Shown: positions 7,782 to 16,482 of the stretch, piece by piece
Numbering within the stretch: the stretch's first letter is position 1
How the letters are laid out: every line of letters starts with the position of its first letter
Origin: CAVTWY01 sp963738575
GTDB lineage: Bacteria; Pseudomonadota; Gammaproteobacteria; Burkholderiales; Burkholderiaceae_C
DNA length: 64,000 nucleotides
Reading direction: 5' to 3'
NCBI GenBank assembly: GCA_963738575.1
Contig: CAVTWY010000001.1
Location: forward strand, 806,001 to 870,000
Notes under the pieces: generated by a model
What the model was told of the DNA's origin: nothing
The model's database searches: none
What the model saw: only the letters and a program-made list of their open reading frames with translations
Translations under genes and position numbers: made by a program

Positions 7782-9212
7782 ATGAACTCAATTTTTAAGG
7801 TACGGGCGCGTGTGCTCCGATGCCTCACGATGGTGGGCATCGCCACAGCGGGGCTGGCAGGCTGCGCCACGTTCAGCAACGACAGTGGCATGGCGGTTGT
7901 TCAAAAAGCCACGCAATCAACGCTAGGCAAAGATGTTCAGTGGGCTCGCACCCCTGCCGAACAAACTGCGGTTGAAGCAAGAGTGGCGATGTTGCTGAGC
8001 AAACCATTGACGGCCGATGACGCCGTGCAATTGGCGCTGCTCAACAACCAAGGGCTGCAAGCATCCTTTGCCGAGCTGGGCATTGTTGAGGCCGATCTGG
8101 TTCAAGCAGGGCGCCTGGCCAACCCGGGTTTTTCGTTTGGCCGCACGCGCCAGGGCAGCGAGGTGGAGTTGGAGCGAGGCTTCCACTTGAACTTGGCGCG
8201 TCTGATCGCCATGCCGATGCTGCAGCAGGTGCAAGCGCGGCGTTTTGAAGCCTTGCAACGCATGGTGTCGATGGACGTGTTGATGCTGGCCAGCGAGGCG
8301 CGCAAGGCTTGGGTGTTGGCGGTGGCCGCCGACGAGAACCTGCGCTACAGCAAACAAGTGATGCAGGCCGCCGAGGCCAGCGCCGAATTGGCGCGTCGCA
8401 TGGCGCAGGTGGGCAACTTCAACAAGCTGCAACAGGCGCGCGAGCAATCGTTTTATGCCGATGCGGCCTTGAACGTGGCGCGCGCCCACCAAGTGCAGTT
8501 GGCTGCGCGCGAGCGACTGACGCGCAAGTTGGGGCTTTGGGGCACCCAGACCGGTTACCAGTTGCCCGCGCGCCTGCCCGACTTGCCCTCGCTTCCCAAC
8601 GACCGACCCGATATCGAGCAGGTGGCGATGACGCAGCGGCTCGACGTGCAGGCGGCCAGCATGTTTGCCGAGCAAACGGCGCGCAACTTGGGGCTGAGCA
8701 AAGTAACGCGGCTGGTGAATGTGCTTGAGGTGGGCACGGTCTACAACACGTCCAACGAAGAACCTCGCCAACGGGGCTGGGAGGTGTCGTTGGAGTTGCC
8801 GTTGTTTGACTGGGGCGGTGCACGCGTGGCGCGCGCCGAGAGCACCTACATGCAAGCCTTCAACCGGGCCACCCAAACGGCCGTTAATGCGCGCTCCGAA
8901 GTGCGTGAGGCCTACGGCATGTACCGCACTGCATGGGACATTGCCAAGCACCAACGCGACGAAGTGGTGCCCCTCAAGAAGCGCATCAGCGACGAAACCT
9001 TGCTTCGCTACAACGGCATGTTGATCGGCGTGTTTGAGGTGCTGGCCGACGCGCGTGCGCAAATTGCAAGTGTCAATGCGGCCATCGACGCCTTGCGCGA
9101 TTTTTGGTTGGCCAGCGCCGATCTGGACATGGCCTTGGTGGGCCGCCCAAGCATGAGTGCCATGTTGGCACCGTCGATGTCATCGGGCCCCGCCAACGAA
9201 GCCTCTCATTGA
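7782..9212 (+). CDS. TolC-family outer-membrane efflux lipoprotein
   Basis: A 476-residue protein with a lipoprotein signal (lipobox LAGC at about residues 25-28) and the heptad-rich, Ala/Gln-rich helices of the outer-membrane efflux protein fold. The segments LTADDAVQLALLNNQGLQAS and, in the second half, ADARAQIASVNAAIDALRDF match the two structural repeats. TolC-like proteins form the outer-membrane duct of tripartite pumps. No inner-membrane pump or fusion protein gene is adjacent, so the partner is unknown. The position between the small Cys/His protein and the multicopper oxidase suggests a role in copper handling. Confidence 0.9.
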   Translation: MNSIFKVRARVLRCLTMVGIATAGLAGCATFSNDSGMAVVQKATQSTLGKDVQWARTPAEQTAVEARVAMLLSKPLTADDAVQLALLNNQGLQASFAELGIVEADLVQAGRLANPGFSFGRTRQGSEVELERGFHLNLARLIAMPMLQQVQARRFEALQRMVSMDVLMLASEARKAWVLAVAADENLRYSKQVMQAAEASAELARRMAQVGNFNKLQQAREQSFYADAALNVARAHQVQLAARERLTRKLGLWGTQTGYQLPARLPDLPSLPNDRPDIEQVAMTQRLDVQAASMFAEQTARNLGLSKVTRLVNVLEVGTVYNTSNEEPRQRGWEVSLELPLFDWGGARVARAESTYMQAFNRATQTAVNARSEVREAYGMYRTAWDIAKHQRDEVVPLKKRISDETLLRYNGMLIGVFEVLADARAQIASVNAAIDALRDFWLASADLDMALVGRPSMSAMLAPSMSSGPANEASH

Positions 9213-9231
9213 TTTTGAAAGCAAGAACATC

Positions 9232-10647
9232 ATGGTTTCACGAAGAAGTTTTTTGAACGGCGCAGGCGCCATCACCGCAGCCGTGAGCACTGCGGCCGTC
9301 AGCAAAGTGGCCCTGGCTGCATTGCCGGAACCCGTCATCCAAACCACGCCCGACACGATGGCCCCGCTGGTGCCCAACACCGGCCGACCCTACAACCCGG
9401 TGGTCACGCTCAATGGCTGGACCTTGCCTTGGCGCATGAACCAAGGCGTCAAAGAGTTTCACCTGGTGGCCGAGCCCGTGGTGCGCGAGATGACGCCTGG
9501 CTTCACCGCACATCTGTGGGGTTACAACGGTCAAAGCCCCGGCCCGACGATTGAGGTGGTGGAGGGCGACCGCGTGCGCATCTTTGTCACCAACAAACTG
9601 CCGGAAGTGCACAGCGTGCACTGGCACGGCCAGCGCTTGCCCAGTGGCATGGACGGAGTCACCGGTTTAACGCAACCAGCGATCCCACCGGGCAAAACGT
9701 TTGTCTACGAGTTTGAGGCGCGCCGCCCGGGCACCTTCATGTACCACCCGCATGCCGACGAGATGGTTCAAATGGCGATGGGCATGATGGGCTTTTGGAT
9801 CACGCACCCCAAGGGCAAGCACCCCCTGATTGAAACCGTTGATCGCGACTTTGTCTTCTTGCTCAACGCCTACGACATCGACCCGGGCAGCTACACGCCC
9901 AAGGTGATGACGATGCTTGACTTCAACTTGTGGAGTTGGAACAGCCGCATCTTTCCGGGCATTGACCCCCTGGTGGTGCGCAAGAATGACAAGGTTCGCA
10001 TCCGCGTGGGCAACCTCACCATGACCAACCACCCGATCCACATGCACGGGCATGAGTTCATGGTGACGGGCACCGACGGTGGCCCCACACCCAAAAGCAC
10101 GCGCCGGTATGAAGTAACCGAAGACATTGCAGTGGGGCAAATGAGGCAACTCGAGTTTTTAGCCGACGAGGAGGGCGACTGGGCCTTTCATTGCCACAAG
10201 AGCCACCACACCATGAACGCCATGGGCCACAACGTGCCCACCATGATTGGCGTCGATCATCGCGAGGTGGTCAAGCAGATCACCAAGCTGGTGCCCGACT
10301 ACATGGTGATGGGTGAACGTGGCATGCACGACATGACCGAAATGGAGATGCCACTGCCCGACAACACCGCCGCGATGATGACGGGCACCGGCCCGTTTGG
10401 TGCCGTGGGGATGGGGGGCATGTTCAGTGTGATCAAGGTGCGCAAAGACCAAAAACCCGGCAACTACAAAGACCCGGGTTGGTTCAAACACCCACAAGGC
10501 ACGGTCGCCTACGAATGGACGGGCGCATTGGCCGAACCGGTGCGCAGCCAGCGCGGTGGTGGCACGTCAATGAAGCCGATGGCGTCCCCCAAGGCGGCCG
10601 TCGAAGTCAAGGTCAAGAAGCCCAGTGGGTCGCACTCGGGGCATTGA
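9232..10647 (+). CDS. Tat-exported multicopper oxidase
   Basis: A 471-residue enzyme with a twin-arginine signal (MVSRRSFLNGAGAITAAVST) and all four copper-binding segments: HSVHWHG (about 127-133), YHPHADE (171-177), HPIHMHGH (267-274) and HCHKSHH (320-326). These form the type 1 site and the trinuclear cluster. The Met/His-rich C-terminal third (MHDMTEMEM, MMTGTGPFG) resembles CopA/CueO methionine-rich regions that bind Cu(I). The probable role is periplasmic Cu(I) oxidation and copper tolerance. The start at 9232 puts the RR motif at residues 4-5; the in-frame upstream extension lies inside tolC. Confidence 0.94.
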   Translation: MVSRRSFLNGAGAITAAVSTAAVSKVALAALPEPVIQTTPDTMAPLVPNTGRPYNPVVTLNGWTLPWRMNQGVKEFHLVAEPVVREMTPGFTAHLWGYNGQSPGPTIEVVEGDRVRIFVTNKLPEVHSVHWHGQRLPSGMDGVTGLTQPAIPPGKTFVYEFEARRPGTFMYHPHADEMVQMAMGMMGFWITHPKGKHPLIETVDRDFVFLLNAYDIDPGSYTPKVMTMLDFNLWSWNSRIFPGIDPLVVRKNDKVRIRVGNLTMTNHPIHMHGHEFMVTGTDGGPTPKSTRRYEVTEDIAVGQMRQLEFLADEEGDWAFHCHKSHHTMNAMGHNVPTMIGVDHREVVKQITKLVPDYMVMGERGMHDMTEMEMPLPDNTAAMMTGTGPFGAVGMGGMFSVIKVRKDQKPGNYKDPGWFKHPQGTVAYEWTGALAEPVRSQRGGGTSMKPMASPKAAVEVKVKKPSGSHSGH

Positions 10648-10725
10648 GCCACGCGTCATGGTCGCCCCGTGCGGCCCTGACCGCGTGCGTTAAGCTTCGG
10701 AGCCTAAATTCTTTGAATGCTCGCC

Positions 10726-11016
10726 ATGCCAAAAGCTTATTGGGTCAGCGCTTACCGCGCGGTGACAGATACCACCAAACTGGCGGCTTACGCCGCGCTC
10801 GCAGGGCCCTCCATCACCGCGGGTGGAGGTCGTTTTTTGGCGCGCGGTGAGCCTGCCAAGGTGTACGAAATGGGGCTCATGCAGCGCACCGTTTTGATCG
10901 AGTTTGACAGCGTGGCGCAAGCCGTTGCCACGCATGACAGCCCCAGTTATCAAGCAGCGCTGGCCGCTTTGGGTGACGGCGCCCAACGAGAAATCCGCAT
11001 CATCGAAGGCGTTTGA
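10726..11016 (+). CDS. DUF1330 domain protein
   Basis: A 96-residue protein beginning MPKAYWVSAYRAVTDTTKLA. It has the usual DUF1330 features: a ferredoxin-like fold with an early Y-W-x-x-x-Y motif, GGRFLARGEPAKVYE in the middle and LIEFDSVAQAVATHDSPSYQ near the C-terminus. Members are small dimeric proteins of unknown activity. An ATG nine bases upstream (10717) is in frame; 10726 was chosen for the standard family N-terminus. Confidence 0.9.
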   Translation: MPKAYWVSAYRAVTDTTKLAAYAALAGPSITAGGGRFLARGEPAKVYEMGLMQRTVLIEFDSVAQAVATHDSPSYQAALAALGDGAQREIRIIEGV

Positions 11017-11046
11017 AGCCTCAAGCACGCTGCTGCCAACGGCGCG

Positions 11047-12021
11047 GTGCAAGCCTTTTACTCCGACCGTTTTGTGCTCCCGTTGCCAGCGGGGCATCGG
11101 TTTCCCATGTCCAAGTACCGCTTGCTGCGTGAGCGTTGCGAGGCCGCCTGCCCAGGTCTTGAACTGACGGAAGCGATGCCGGCCACCGACGGTGAATTGG
11201 CGTTGGCGCATACACCAAACTATGTTGATGCTGTAGCGCGCGGGTTGCTTTCAGCTGCATCGCAGCGAGAGATTGGATTCCCTTGGTCGGTTGCGATGGC
11301 TGAGCGTGCGCGACGGTCGGTGGGCGCCACCATCGCAGCGGCGCAAGTTGCGCTTTTAGCTGGTGAAGGGGTTGCGGCCAACCTGGCAGGCGGCACGCAT
11401 CATGCGCACGCCGACAAGGGCAGCGGCTATTGTGTTTTCAACGACGTAGCCGTGGCGGCCCGGTTGTTGCAGGCTCAGTGGCACCGCTCAAACCGTGCGT
11501 TGCTTCGCGTCGCCGTGGTGGATTTGGACGTTCACCAAGGCAATGGCACTGCCGCTATTTTGCGTGACGACCCGAGCGTCTACACCTTTTCAATGCACGG
11601 GGCTAAGAACTTTCCGTTTCGCAAAGAGGCAAGTAGCCTGGACGTGGAGTTGACCGACGGCTGCGGTGATGACGAATACCTGAACAAGCTGGAAGCGGCT
11701 TTGCGCGTGATGTGGGCCGCCCACGGAAGTGAGCCTCCGGGCTTGGTGTTTTACCTGGCTGGGGCCGATCCGCACGAGGGTGACCGGTTGGGCCGCCTGA
11801 AGCTCAGCAAGGCGGGCTTGCACGAACGCGATCGCATGGTGCTAGACGCATGTCAGCGCCGGGGTGTCGCGGTTGCCATCGCGATGGCCGGTGGCTACGG
11901 GCACAATGTCGACGACACGGTTGACGTGCACTTGCAGACGCTTGCATGCGCCACGCGCATGCAGCAGCAATGGCCTGTCGCCCATCTCAAACCAACAACC
12001 CTGGAGCCCTGTGCCCCATGA
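11047..12021 (+). CDS. Histone deacetylase-superfamily deacetylase
   Basis: A 324-residue protein of the arginase/deacetylase fold. Visible motifs are GGTHHAHADKGSGYCVFND (zinc-enzyme His pair and start of the active site), VVDLDVHQGNGTA (Asp-His zinc ligand segment) and AGADPHEGDRLGRLKLS (second Asp ligand). Such bacterial proteins deacylate small amides or acetylated amines, not histones. The start is a GTG at 11047, giving the family N-terminus VQAFYSDRFVLPLPAGHRFP. The stop overlaps the ATG of the nitroreductase, so the two are coupled. Confidence 0.93.
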   Translation: MQAFYSDRFVLPLPAGHRFPMSKYRLLRERCEAACPGLELTEAMPATDGELALAHTPNYVDAVARGLLSAASQREIGFPWSVAMAERARRSVGATIAAAQVALLAGEGVAANLAGGTHHAHADKGSGYCVFNDVAVAARLLQAQWHRSNRALLRVAVVDLDVHQGNGTAAILRDDPSVYTFSMHGAKNFPFRKEASSLDVELTDGCGDDEYLNKLEAALRVMWAAHGSEPPGLVFYLAGADPHEGDRLGRLKLSKAGLHERDRMVLDACQRRGVAVAIAMAGGYGHNVDDTVDVHLQTLACATRMQQQWPVAHLKPTTLEPCAP

Positions 12022-12743
12022 ACGACCCGCTTGGCCGCCCCCAACCCGTTTCGATTGCAGACACCACCGCCGCCGTCGACGCCACCATGCACGGTCGTCG
12101 TTCGGTGCGCGCCTTTTTGCCCACGCTGGTGCCGCGTGAGACCATCGAGTCGCTGCTGGCAGCAGCGGCACGCGCGCCCTCAGGCACCAACACCCAGCCT
12201 TGGCAAGTGCACGTGTTGACGGGTGCTTCGCTCAAGTCGCTCAGCACCAAGATCACGGCGGCCTACGACGACCCGACCGAGCGCGCGGCGCACACCGAAC
12301 CGTACGCCTACTACCCCACCCAATGGGCCTCGCCCTACATCGACCGACGCCGCAAAGTGGGGTGGGACTTGTATGGGTTGCTCAACATTGGCAAAACCGA
12401 CAAAGAGCGCATGCACGCGCAGCACAAGCGCAACTACGATTTTTTTGATGCGCCGGTGGGCTTGATCTTCACCATCGACAGTGTCATGCAACAAGGTAGT
12501 TGGCTCGACTACGGCATGTTTTTGCAGAACGTGATGCTGGCGGCACGTGCGCGCGGGCTTGACACCTGCCCGCAAGCCGCCTTTACGCAATTTCATCGCA
12601 TCATCAAGGCGCACATCGGCGCGGGCGACCAACAAATTGTGGTGTGTGGCATGTCGTTGGGCCATGCCGACCCTAATGCGATTGAAAATACGTTGGTGAC
12701 CGAGCGTGAGCCCGTTGCTGGGTTTGTGCACTTCGTCGCGTAA
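12018..12743 (+). CDS. Nitroreductase family oxidoreductase
   Basis: A 241-residue FMN-dependent nitroreductase. The N-terminal FMN phosphate-binding motif GRRSVRAFLP, the following APSGTNTQPWQVHVLTG and the C-terminal MSLGHADPNAIENTLVTERE are characteristic. These enzymes use NAD(P)H to reduce nitro groups, quinones or related acceptors; the physiological substrate is unknown. The ATG at 12018 overlaps the preceding deacetylase stop (ATGA). Confidence 0.94.
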   Translation: MNDPLGRPQPVSIADTTAAVDATMHGRRSVRAFLPTLVPRETIESLLAAAARAPSGTNTQPWQVHVLTGASLKSLSTKITAAYDDPTERAAHTEPYAYYPTQWASPYIDRRRKVGWDLYGLLNIGKTDKERMHAQHKRNYDFFDAPVGLIFTIDSVMQQGSWLDYGMFLQNVMLAARARGLDTCPQAAFTQFHRIIKAHIGAGDQQIVVCGMSLGHADPNAIENTLVTEREPVAGFVHFVA

Positions 12744-12802
12744 CGGCGTGGGTCGCTGTTGACGATGGTTTGTGATTTCACTCGGTCGAGGAGGCCGCCC
12801 CC

Positions 12803-14080
12803 ATGATGGTTTTTGGTGTTCCGTTTGAGTTTGTCCTGTTTGCCATCACGCTGCTGGGTGTGGCGATGTTTCACCATCACACCTTGAAGGTGGCGCTAAC
12901 AGGCGCAATCGCCATCACGCTCTTTCAGTGGGTGTTCTCCAGTTTCAAGGCAGGCGCTGGCATGCCAGGCTTGATGGCTCACGCTGCCCACGAGTGGGTC
13001 ACGCTTGCGAACCTGTTGGGCTTGCTGCTTGGGTTCACACTGCTGGCCGACCATTTTGAGCGCAGCCATCTGACCGACAAATTGCCCCACTTGCTGCCCG
13101 ATGACTGGAAGGGTGGCTTGGTGTTGTTGATCGGTGTTTTTGTGTTGTCGGGCTTTTTGGACAACATTGCGGCCGCGATGATCGGCGGCACCATGGCTGG
13201 CGTGCTTTACAAGAAGCGCGTGCACATCGGGTTCTTGGCGGCCATTGTGGCCGCGTCCAATGCCGGCGGCGCTGGTAGCGTGGTAGGCGACACCACCACA
13301 ACCATGATGTGGATCGCCGGCGCCAACCCAATTTGGGTGCTCGAGGCTTACCTGGGTGGCGTGGTTGCCCTTGCGATTTTTGGCACCATCGCCGCGCGTC
13401 AGCAACATGCGCACCAGCCCATTCAAAAGGACGACACGCGCAACACCCGCGTCGACGGTGTGCGCCTGGGTGTTGTAGCGTTCATCCTGTTGGCGGCTGT
13501 GGGTGCCAATGTTTGGTTTAACCTCAACATGCCGCACGTGCTGGGAAGTTTTCCGGTGATGGGCGTGGCCGTGATGCTGGCCACGGTCGTGTCCTCGCCC
13601 CTGCGTGCCGCCAATTGGTCATTGCTGCCGTCGGCATTCAAAGGCACGGTGTTTTTACTGGCGCTGGTGTGGTGTGCCTCTTTGATGCCGGTGGAGCACC
13701 TTCCTTCGCCGTCTTGGCCCACCGCACTGGGCCTGGGCTTTGTGTCGTCCGTGTTTGACAACATCCCGCTGACCGCACTTGCCATTCGGCAAGACGGCTA
13801 CGACTGGGGGTTTCTGGCCTATGCCGTAGGCTTTGGCGGCTCCATGATCTGGTTTGGCTCCACTGCAGGCGTGGCTTTGTCCAACATCTTTCCCGAGGCG
13901 CGATCGGTCTGGGCGTGGCTCAAGGCCGGCTGGCACATTGTTGTGGCCTACGTGGTGGGTTTCATGGTGATGGTGGTGGTGTTGGGATGGAACCCTCACC
14001 CCATCAATTCAAATGCCAAGGCGATTGTGAAACCCTCAGTCGAGCAAACAAAAACGCTGCAAACCCTACCTGCCAAGTGA
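12803..14080 (+). CDS. Ion transporter superfamily (citrate/Na+:H+ antiporter-like) membrane protein
   Basis: A 425-residue inner-membrane protein with about eleven hydrophobic segments. Two inverted-repeat-related signatures are visible: SGFLDNIAAAMIGGTMAG with NAGGAGSVVGDTTTTMMWIA in the first half, and SSVFDNIPLTALAI with GGSMIWFGSTAGVALSN in the second. The F-D/L-N-I-P/A and G-D-x-T-T motifs are those of the ArsB/NhaD ion transporter superfamily. Substrate (Na+/H+, citrate or other carboxylate) cannot be fixed from sequence. It ends two bases before the hydroxyacid dehydrogenase start. Confidence 0.85.
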   Translation: MMVFGVPFEFVLFAITLLGVAMFHHHTLKVALTGAIAITLFQWVFSSFKAGAGMPGLMAHAAHEWVTLANLLGLLLGFTLLADHFERSHLTDKLPHLLPDDWKGGLVLLIGVFVLSGFLDNIAAAMIGGTMAGVLYKKRVHIGFLAAIVAASNAGGAGSVVGDTTTTMMWIAGANPIWVLEAYLGGVVALAIFGTIAARQQHAHQPIQKDDTRNTRVDGVRLGVVAFILLAAVGANVWFNLNMPHVLGSFPVMGVAVMLATVVSSPLRAANWSLLPSAFKGTVFLLALVWCASLMPVEHLPSPSWPTALGLGFVSSVFDNIPLTALAIRQDGYDWGFLAYAVGFGGSMIWFGSTAGVALSNIFPEARSVWAWLKAGWHIVVAYVVGFMVMVVVLGWNPHPINSNAKAIVKPSVEQTKTLQTLPAK

Positions 14081-14081
14081 G

Positions 14082-15093
14082 ATGACGATGAAGCAATCTG
14101 TATTGATCGCCCGCGATGTGTTTCCAGAGGTGGCACTTCGGTTGCAGCAGCACTTTGAGGTTGACCATCACCGAGGTGAGGTGCTGTCAGCCCCAGCGCT
14201 TTCGGTCAGGCTGAGCGGCAAACACGGCGCCTTCATCACCGGCAGCGAGCGCATCGACGCGGCATTGCTCGACGCCAACCCACAGCTCAAGGTGGTTTGC
14301 AACATGGCGGTGGGCACCAACAACATCGATCTGGCCGCCTGCACAGCGCGCGGCGTGTTGGCCACCAACACCCCTGATGTTCTGACTGAAACCACCGCTG
14401 ACTTTGGCTTTGCCCTGATGATGGCAGCGGCACGCCGTGTGAGCGAGGGTGAGCACTACTTGCGTGCTGGCCGCTGGACGCAATGGTCTTACGACTTGCT
14501 GACTGGCAGCGACGTGCACGGTGCCCAGCTTGGTATCTTGGGCATGGGGCGCATCGGACAAGCCATTGCCAAGCGTGGCGCCCATGGGTTTGGCATGCGC
14601 GTGATCTATCACAACCGCACACGCCTGAGCTCGGACGTTGAAGCCGCGCTGGGGGGCGCGCGTTGGGTCGACAAAGCATCGCTGCTGCGCGAAAGTGATC
14701 ACCTGATTTTGGTGCTGCCCTTATTCAGCGCAAAGCCATCACGCCGTGGGTGAAGCCGAGCTGGCCCTGATGAAACCCACCGCCACACTAACCAACATCG
14801 CGCGCGGTGGTGTGGTGGACGATGCAGCGTTGGCGCGCGCGCTGCAATCGCATCGCATTGCTGCTGCGGGTATCGATGTCTTTGAAGGGGAGCCAACCGT
14901 TCACCCGGCACTGCTGGATTGCAGCAACGTGGTGCTCACGCCGCACATTGCAAGCGCCAGCGTGGCCACGCGCCTCGCGATGGCGCAGTTGGCCGCTGAC
15001 AACTTGATTGCAGCGCTGACGGGTGGGGTGCCACCGACCCCCGTGAATCCCGAGGTGCTGGCGAGCCGTCTCAGTACATCTTGCCGTACTTGA
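14082..15093 (+). pseudogene. D-2-hydroxyacid dehydrogenase (glyoxylate/hydroxypyruvate reductase type), one apparent frameshift
   Basis: NAD(P)-dependent reductase of 2-oxoacids. The first 210 residues are in one frame, with the Rossmann motif LGILGMGRIGQAIAKRGAHG and TPDVLTETTADFGFALMMAA. After HLILVLP the frame breaks. The rest continues one frame over as YSAQSHHAVGEAELALMKPT, NIARGGVVDDAALARAL and GIDVFEGEP, including the catalytic Glu and His regions. Deleting one T at 14721-14722 restores the protein. The ATG at 14082 is two bases after the transporter stop. The 3' end overlaps the convergent lipoprotein gene by 23 bases. Confidence 0.88.
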
Positions 15094-16249
15094 TGACGCG
15101 CAATTTGTTCAAGTCGATCTTGTCCAGCAGATCGTAGGTTCCCAGGGCGCCCGTGGCCCAGTAGGCGCGGGCGTCGGGCGCGTTTTCGGCGTAGACCGAC
15201 AGCGCGCCGGAAAAATCACCCACGTAGGCCCCGTACTGCTGCAAAGCGCGCGCCACGATTTCACCGCCGCGAGACAGGCCAAGCTTGCTCACGTCGATGC
15301 TCGGGTCCAGTTGAAAGCGTCCGCCGCATGGAACTCCCACGCCGTTGATGGCGTTGCCAATGCTGCTGGCCGTGCTGGCCGGCGACGTGAATCTGCCCGG
15401 TAAGAGCCCTGGGTAGGCAATCACCAGCGCATGATCGATGCGGCCCGCCTGAATCTCTTCGACGCGAATCAAGCCTGCCGACAAGGGAAAACCACACGCG
15501 CGAGACCCGTGTGCAGCGTACCAAGGGTTGGCCAAGGGCTCTGGTGTGCGCACACCGCTGCCCGTAAGGTCGGACGTCGCACACAAGTCAGCTTGCCAAT
15601 TGGGGTTGGTTGCCGCATTGAAGCGCATGTTGAAGCAACCCCACTCTTGGGTGCGATTGGCATTGATCACCACCATGTGGGCGTCAGACTGCGGGTCAGG
15701 TGCAGCACCCGCTGGAATGGGCATGGACGCAGTGACGGGAAACCCATTCCACCCGTCACCACCCACCGCTGCCCTGACGGGTTGCGTGGGTGTCAAGGCG
15801 TCGGCCCAGTACAAGGGGATCGAGTAGCCCGCAATGTTGACATCCAGGTGGGGGCCGAAAGGGGTGCTTTGGATGAAAGCGCTGACCAACTGCGCACTGT
15901 TGGCCTCCAGCTCGGGAGACTCGGGGATGGGCGTGTTCCAAGGGCTGTTGTCATTGAAAGGGCGCCATGGTTTGCCGCTGTTGATGGGGGCAGGCGGGGC
16001 GGGTGCTGGCGTGGGTGCTGGGCCTTCGGGTGCAGGAGAAGGTGCAGGTGCAGGTGACGGTGCGGGGGTCGTGGAAGTGGCCGAGGGCTGAGCCACTGCA
16101 ACAGCAGGCGGGCTGTCGCCACCACCACAGGCAGTCAACAACAGCGGCAACGCAAGGGTGAGTGCAGGCACCGATGCCAAGGTCGAAGTTGCAGCGAGGC
16201 GAAGATTTTTGGCGAGACGCATGGGTTTGAAATCGCGAGCGGTGGGCAT
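15071..16249 (-). CDS. Secreted lipoprotein with proline-rich linker, function unknown
   Basis: A protein of about 392 residues. The N-terminus is a lipoprotein signal ending LLLTACGGG, followed by a 45-residue Pro/Ala/Ser linker (repeats of P-A-P-S and P-T-P-A) and a globular domain beginning KPWRPFNDNSPWNTPIPESP. The domain has several Trp, Cys pairs (WGCFNMRF...LCATSDL) and a conserved-looking GIPLYWAD-like strand region (YSIPLYWAD). It looks like an exported surface protein with a carbohydrate-binding or hydrolase-like fold, but no catalytic family was recognised. Start chosen at 16249; 16222 is an alternative. Confidence 0.75.
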   Translation of the reverse strand: MPTARDFKPMRLAKNLRLAATSTLASVPALTLALPLLLTACGGGDSPPAVAVAQPSATSTTPAPSPAPAPSPAPEGPAPTPAPAPPAPINSGKPWRPFNDNSPWNTPIPESPELEANSAQLVSAFIQSTPFGPHLDVNIAGYSIPLYWADALTPTQPVRAAVGGDGWNGFPVTASMPIPAGAAPDPQSDAHMVVINANRTQEWGCFNMRFNAATNPNWQADLCATSDLTGSGVRTPEPLANPWYAAHGSRACGFPLSAGLIRVEEIQAGRIDHALVIAYPGLLPGRFTSPASTASSIGNAINGVGVPCGGRFQLDPSIDVSKLGLSRGGEIVARALQQYGAYVGDFSGALSVYAENAPDARAYWATGALGTYDLLDKIDLNKLRVIKYGKMY

Positions 16250-16482
16250 GGCGACAGTCGCGTGGCCCAACCCCGGGTTCGGTTGTGTTTTGATGGGTTG
16301 AGTGTGCAAAAACATGCGTGTTAATGCCCGTTTCAGGACGCAACAGTGGTGGCGAGACCGTGGAAGTAACGGCACTTGTTGGCATGGTGTCGGCCCTTTT
16401 GCGTCCCGTCTTGACCTGACAGCTGCACTCGCTTGCGCGCTTGTTGCTGCCTTGGTTTCGCAACGCCAGCGACAATGGCGGC

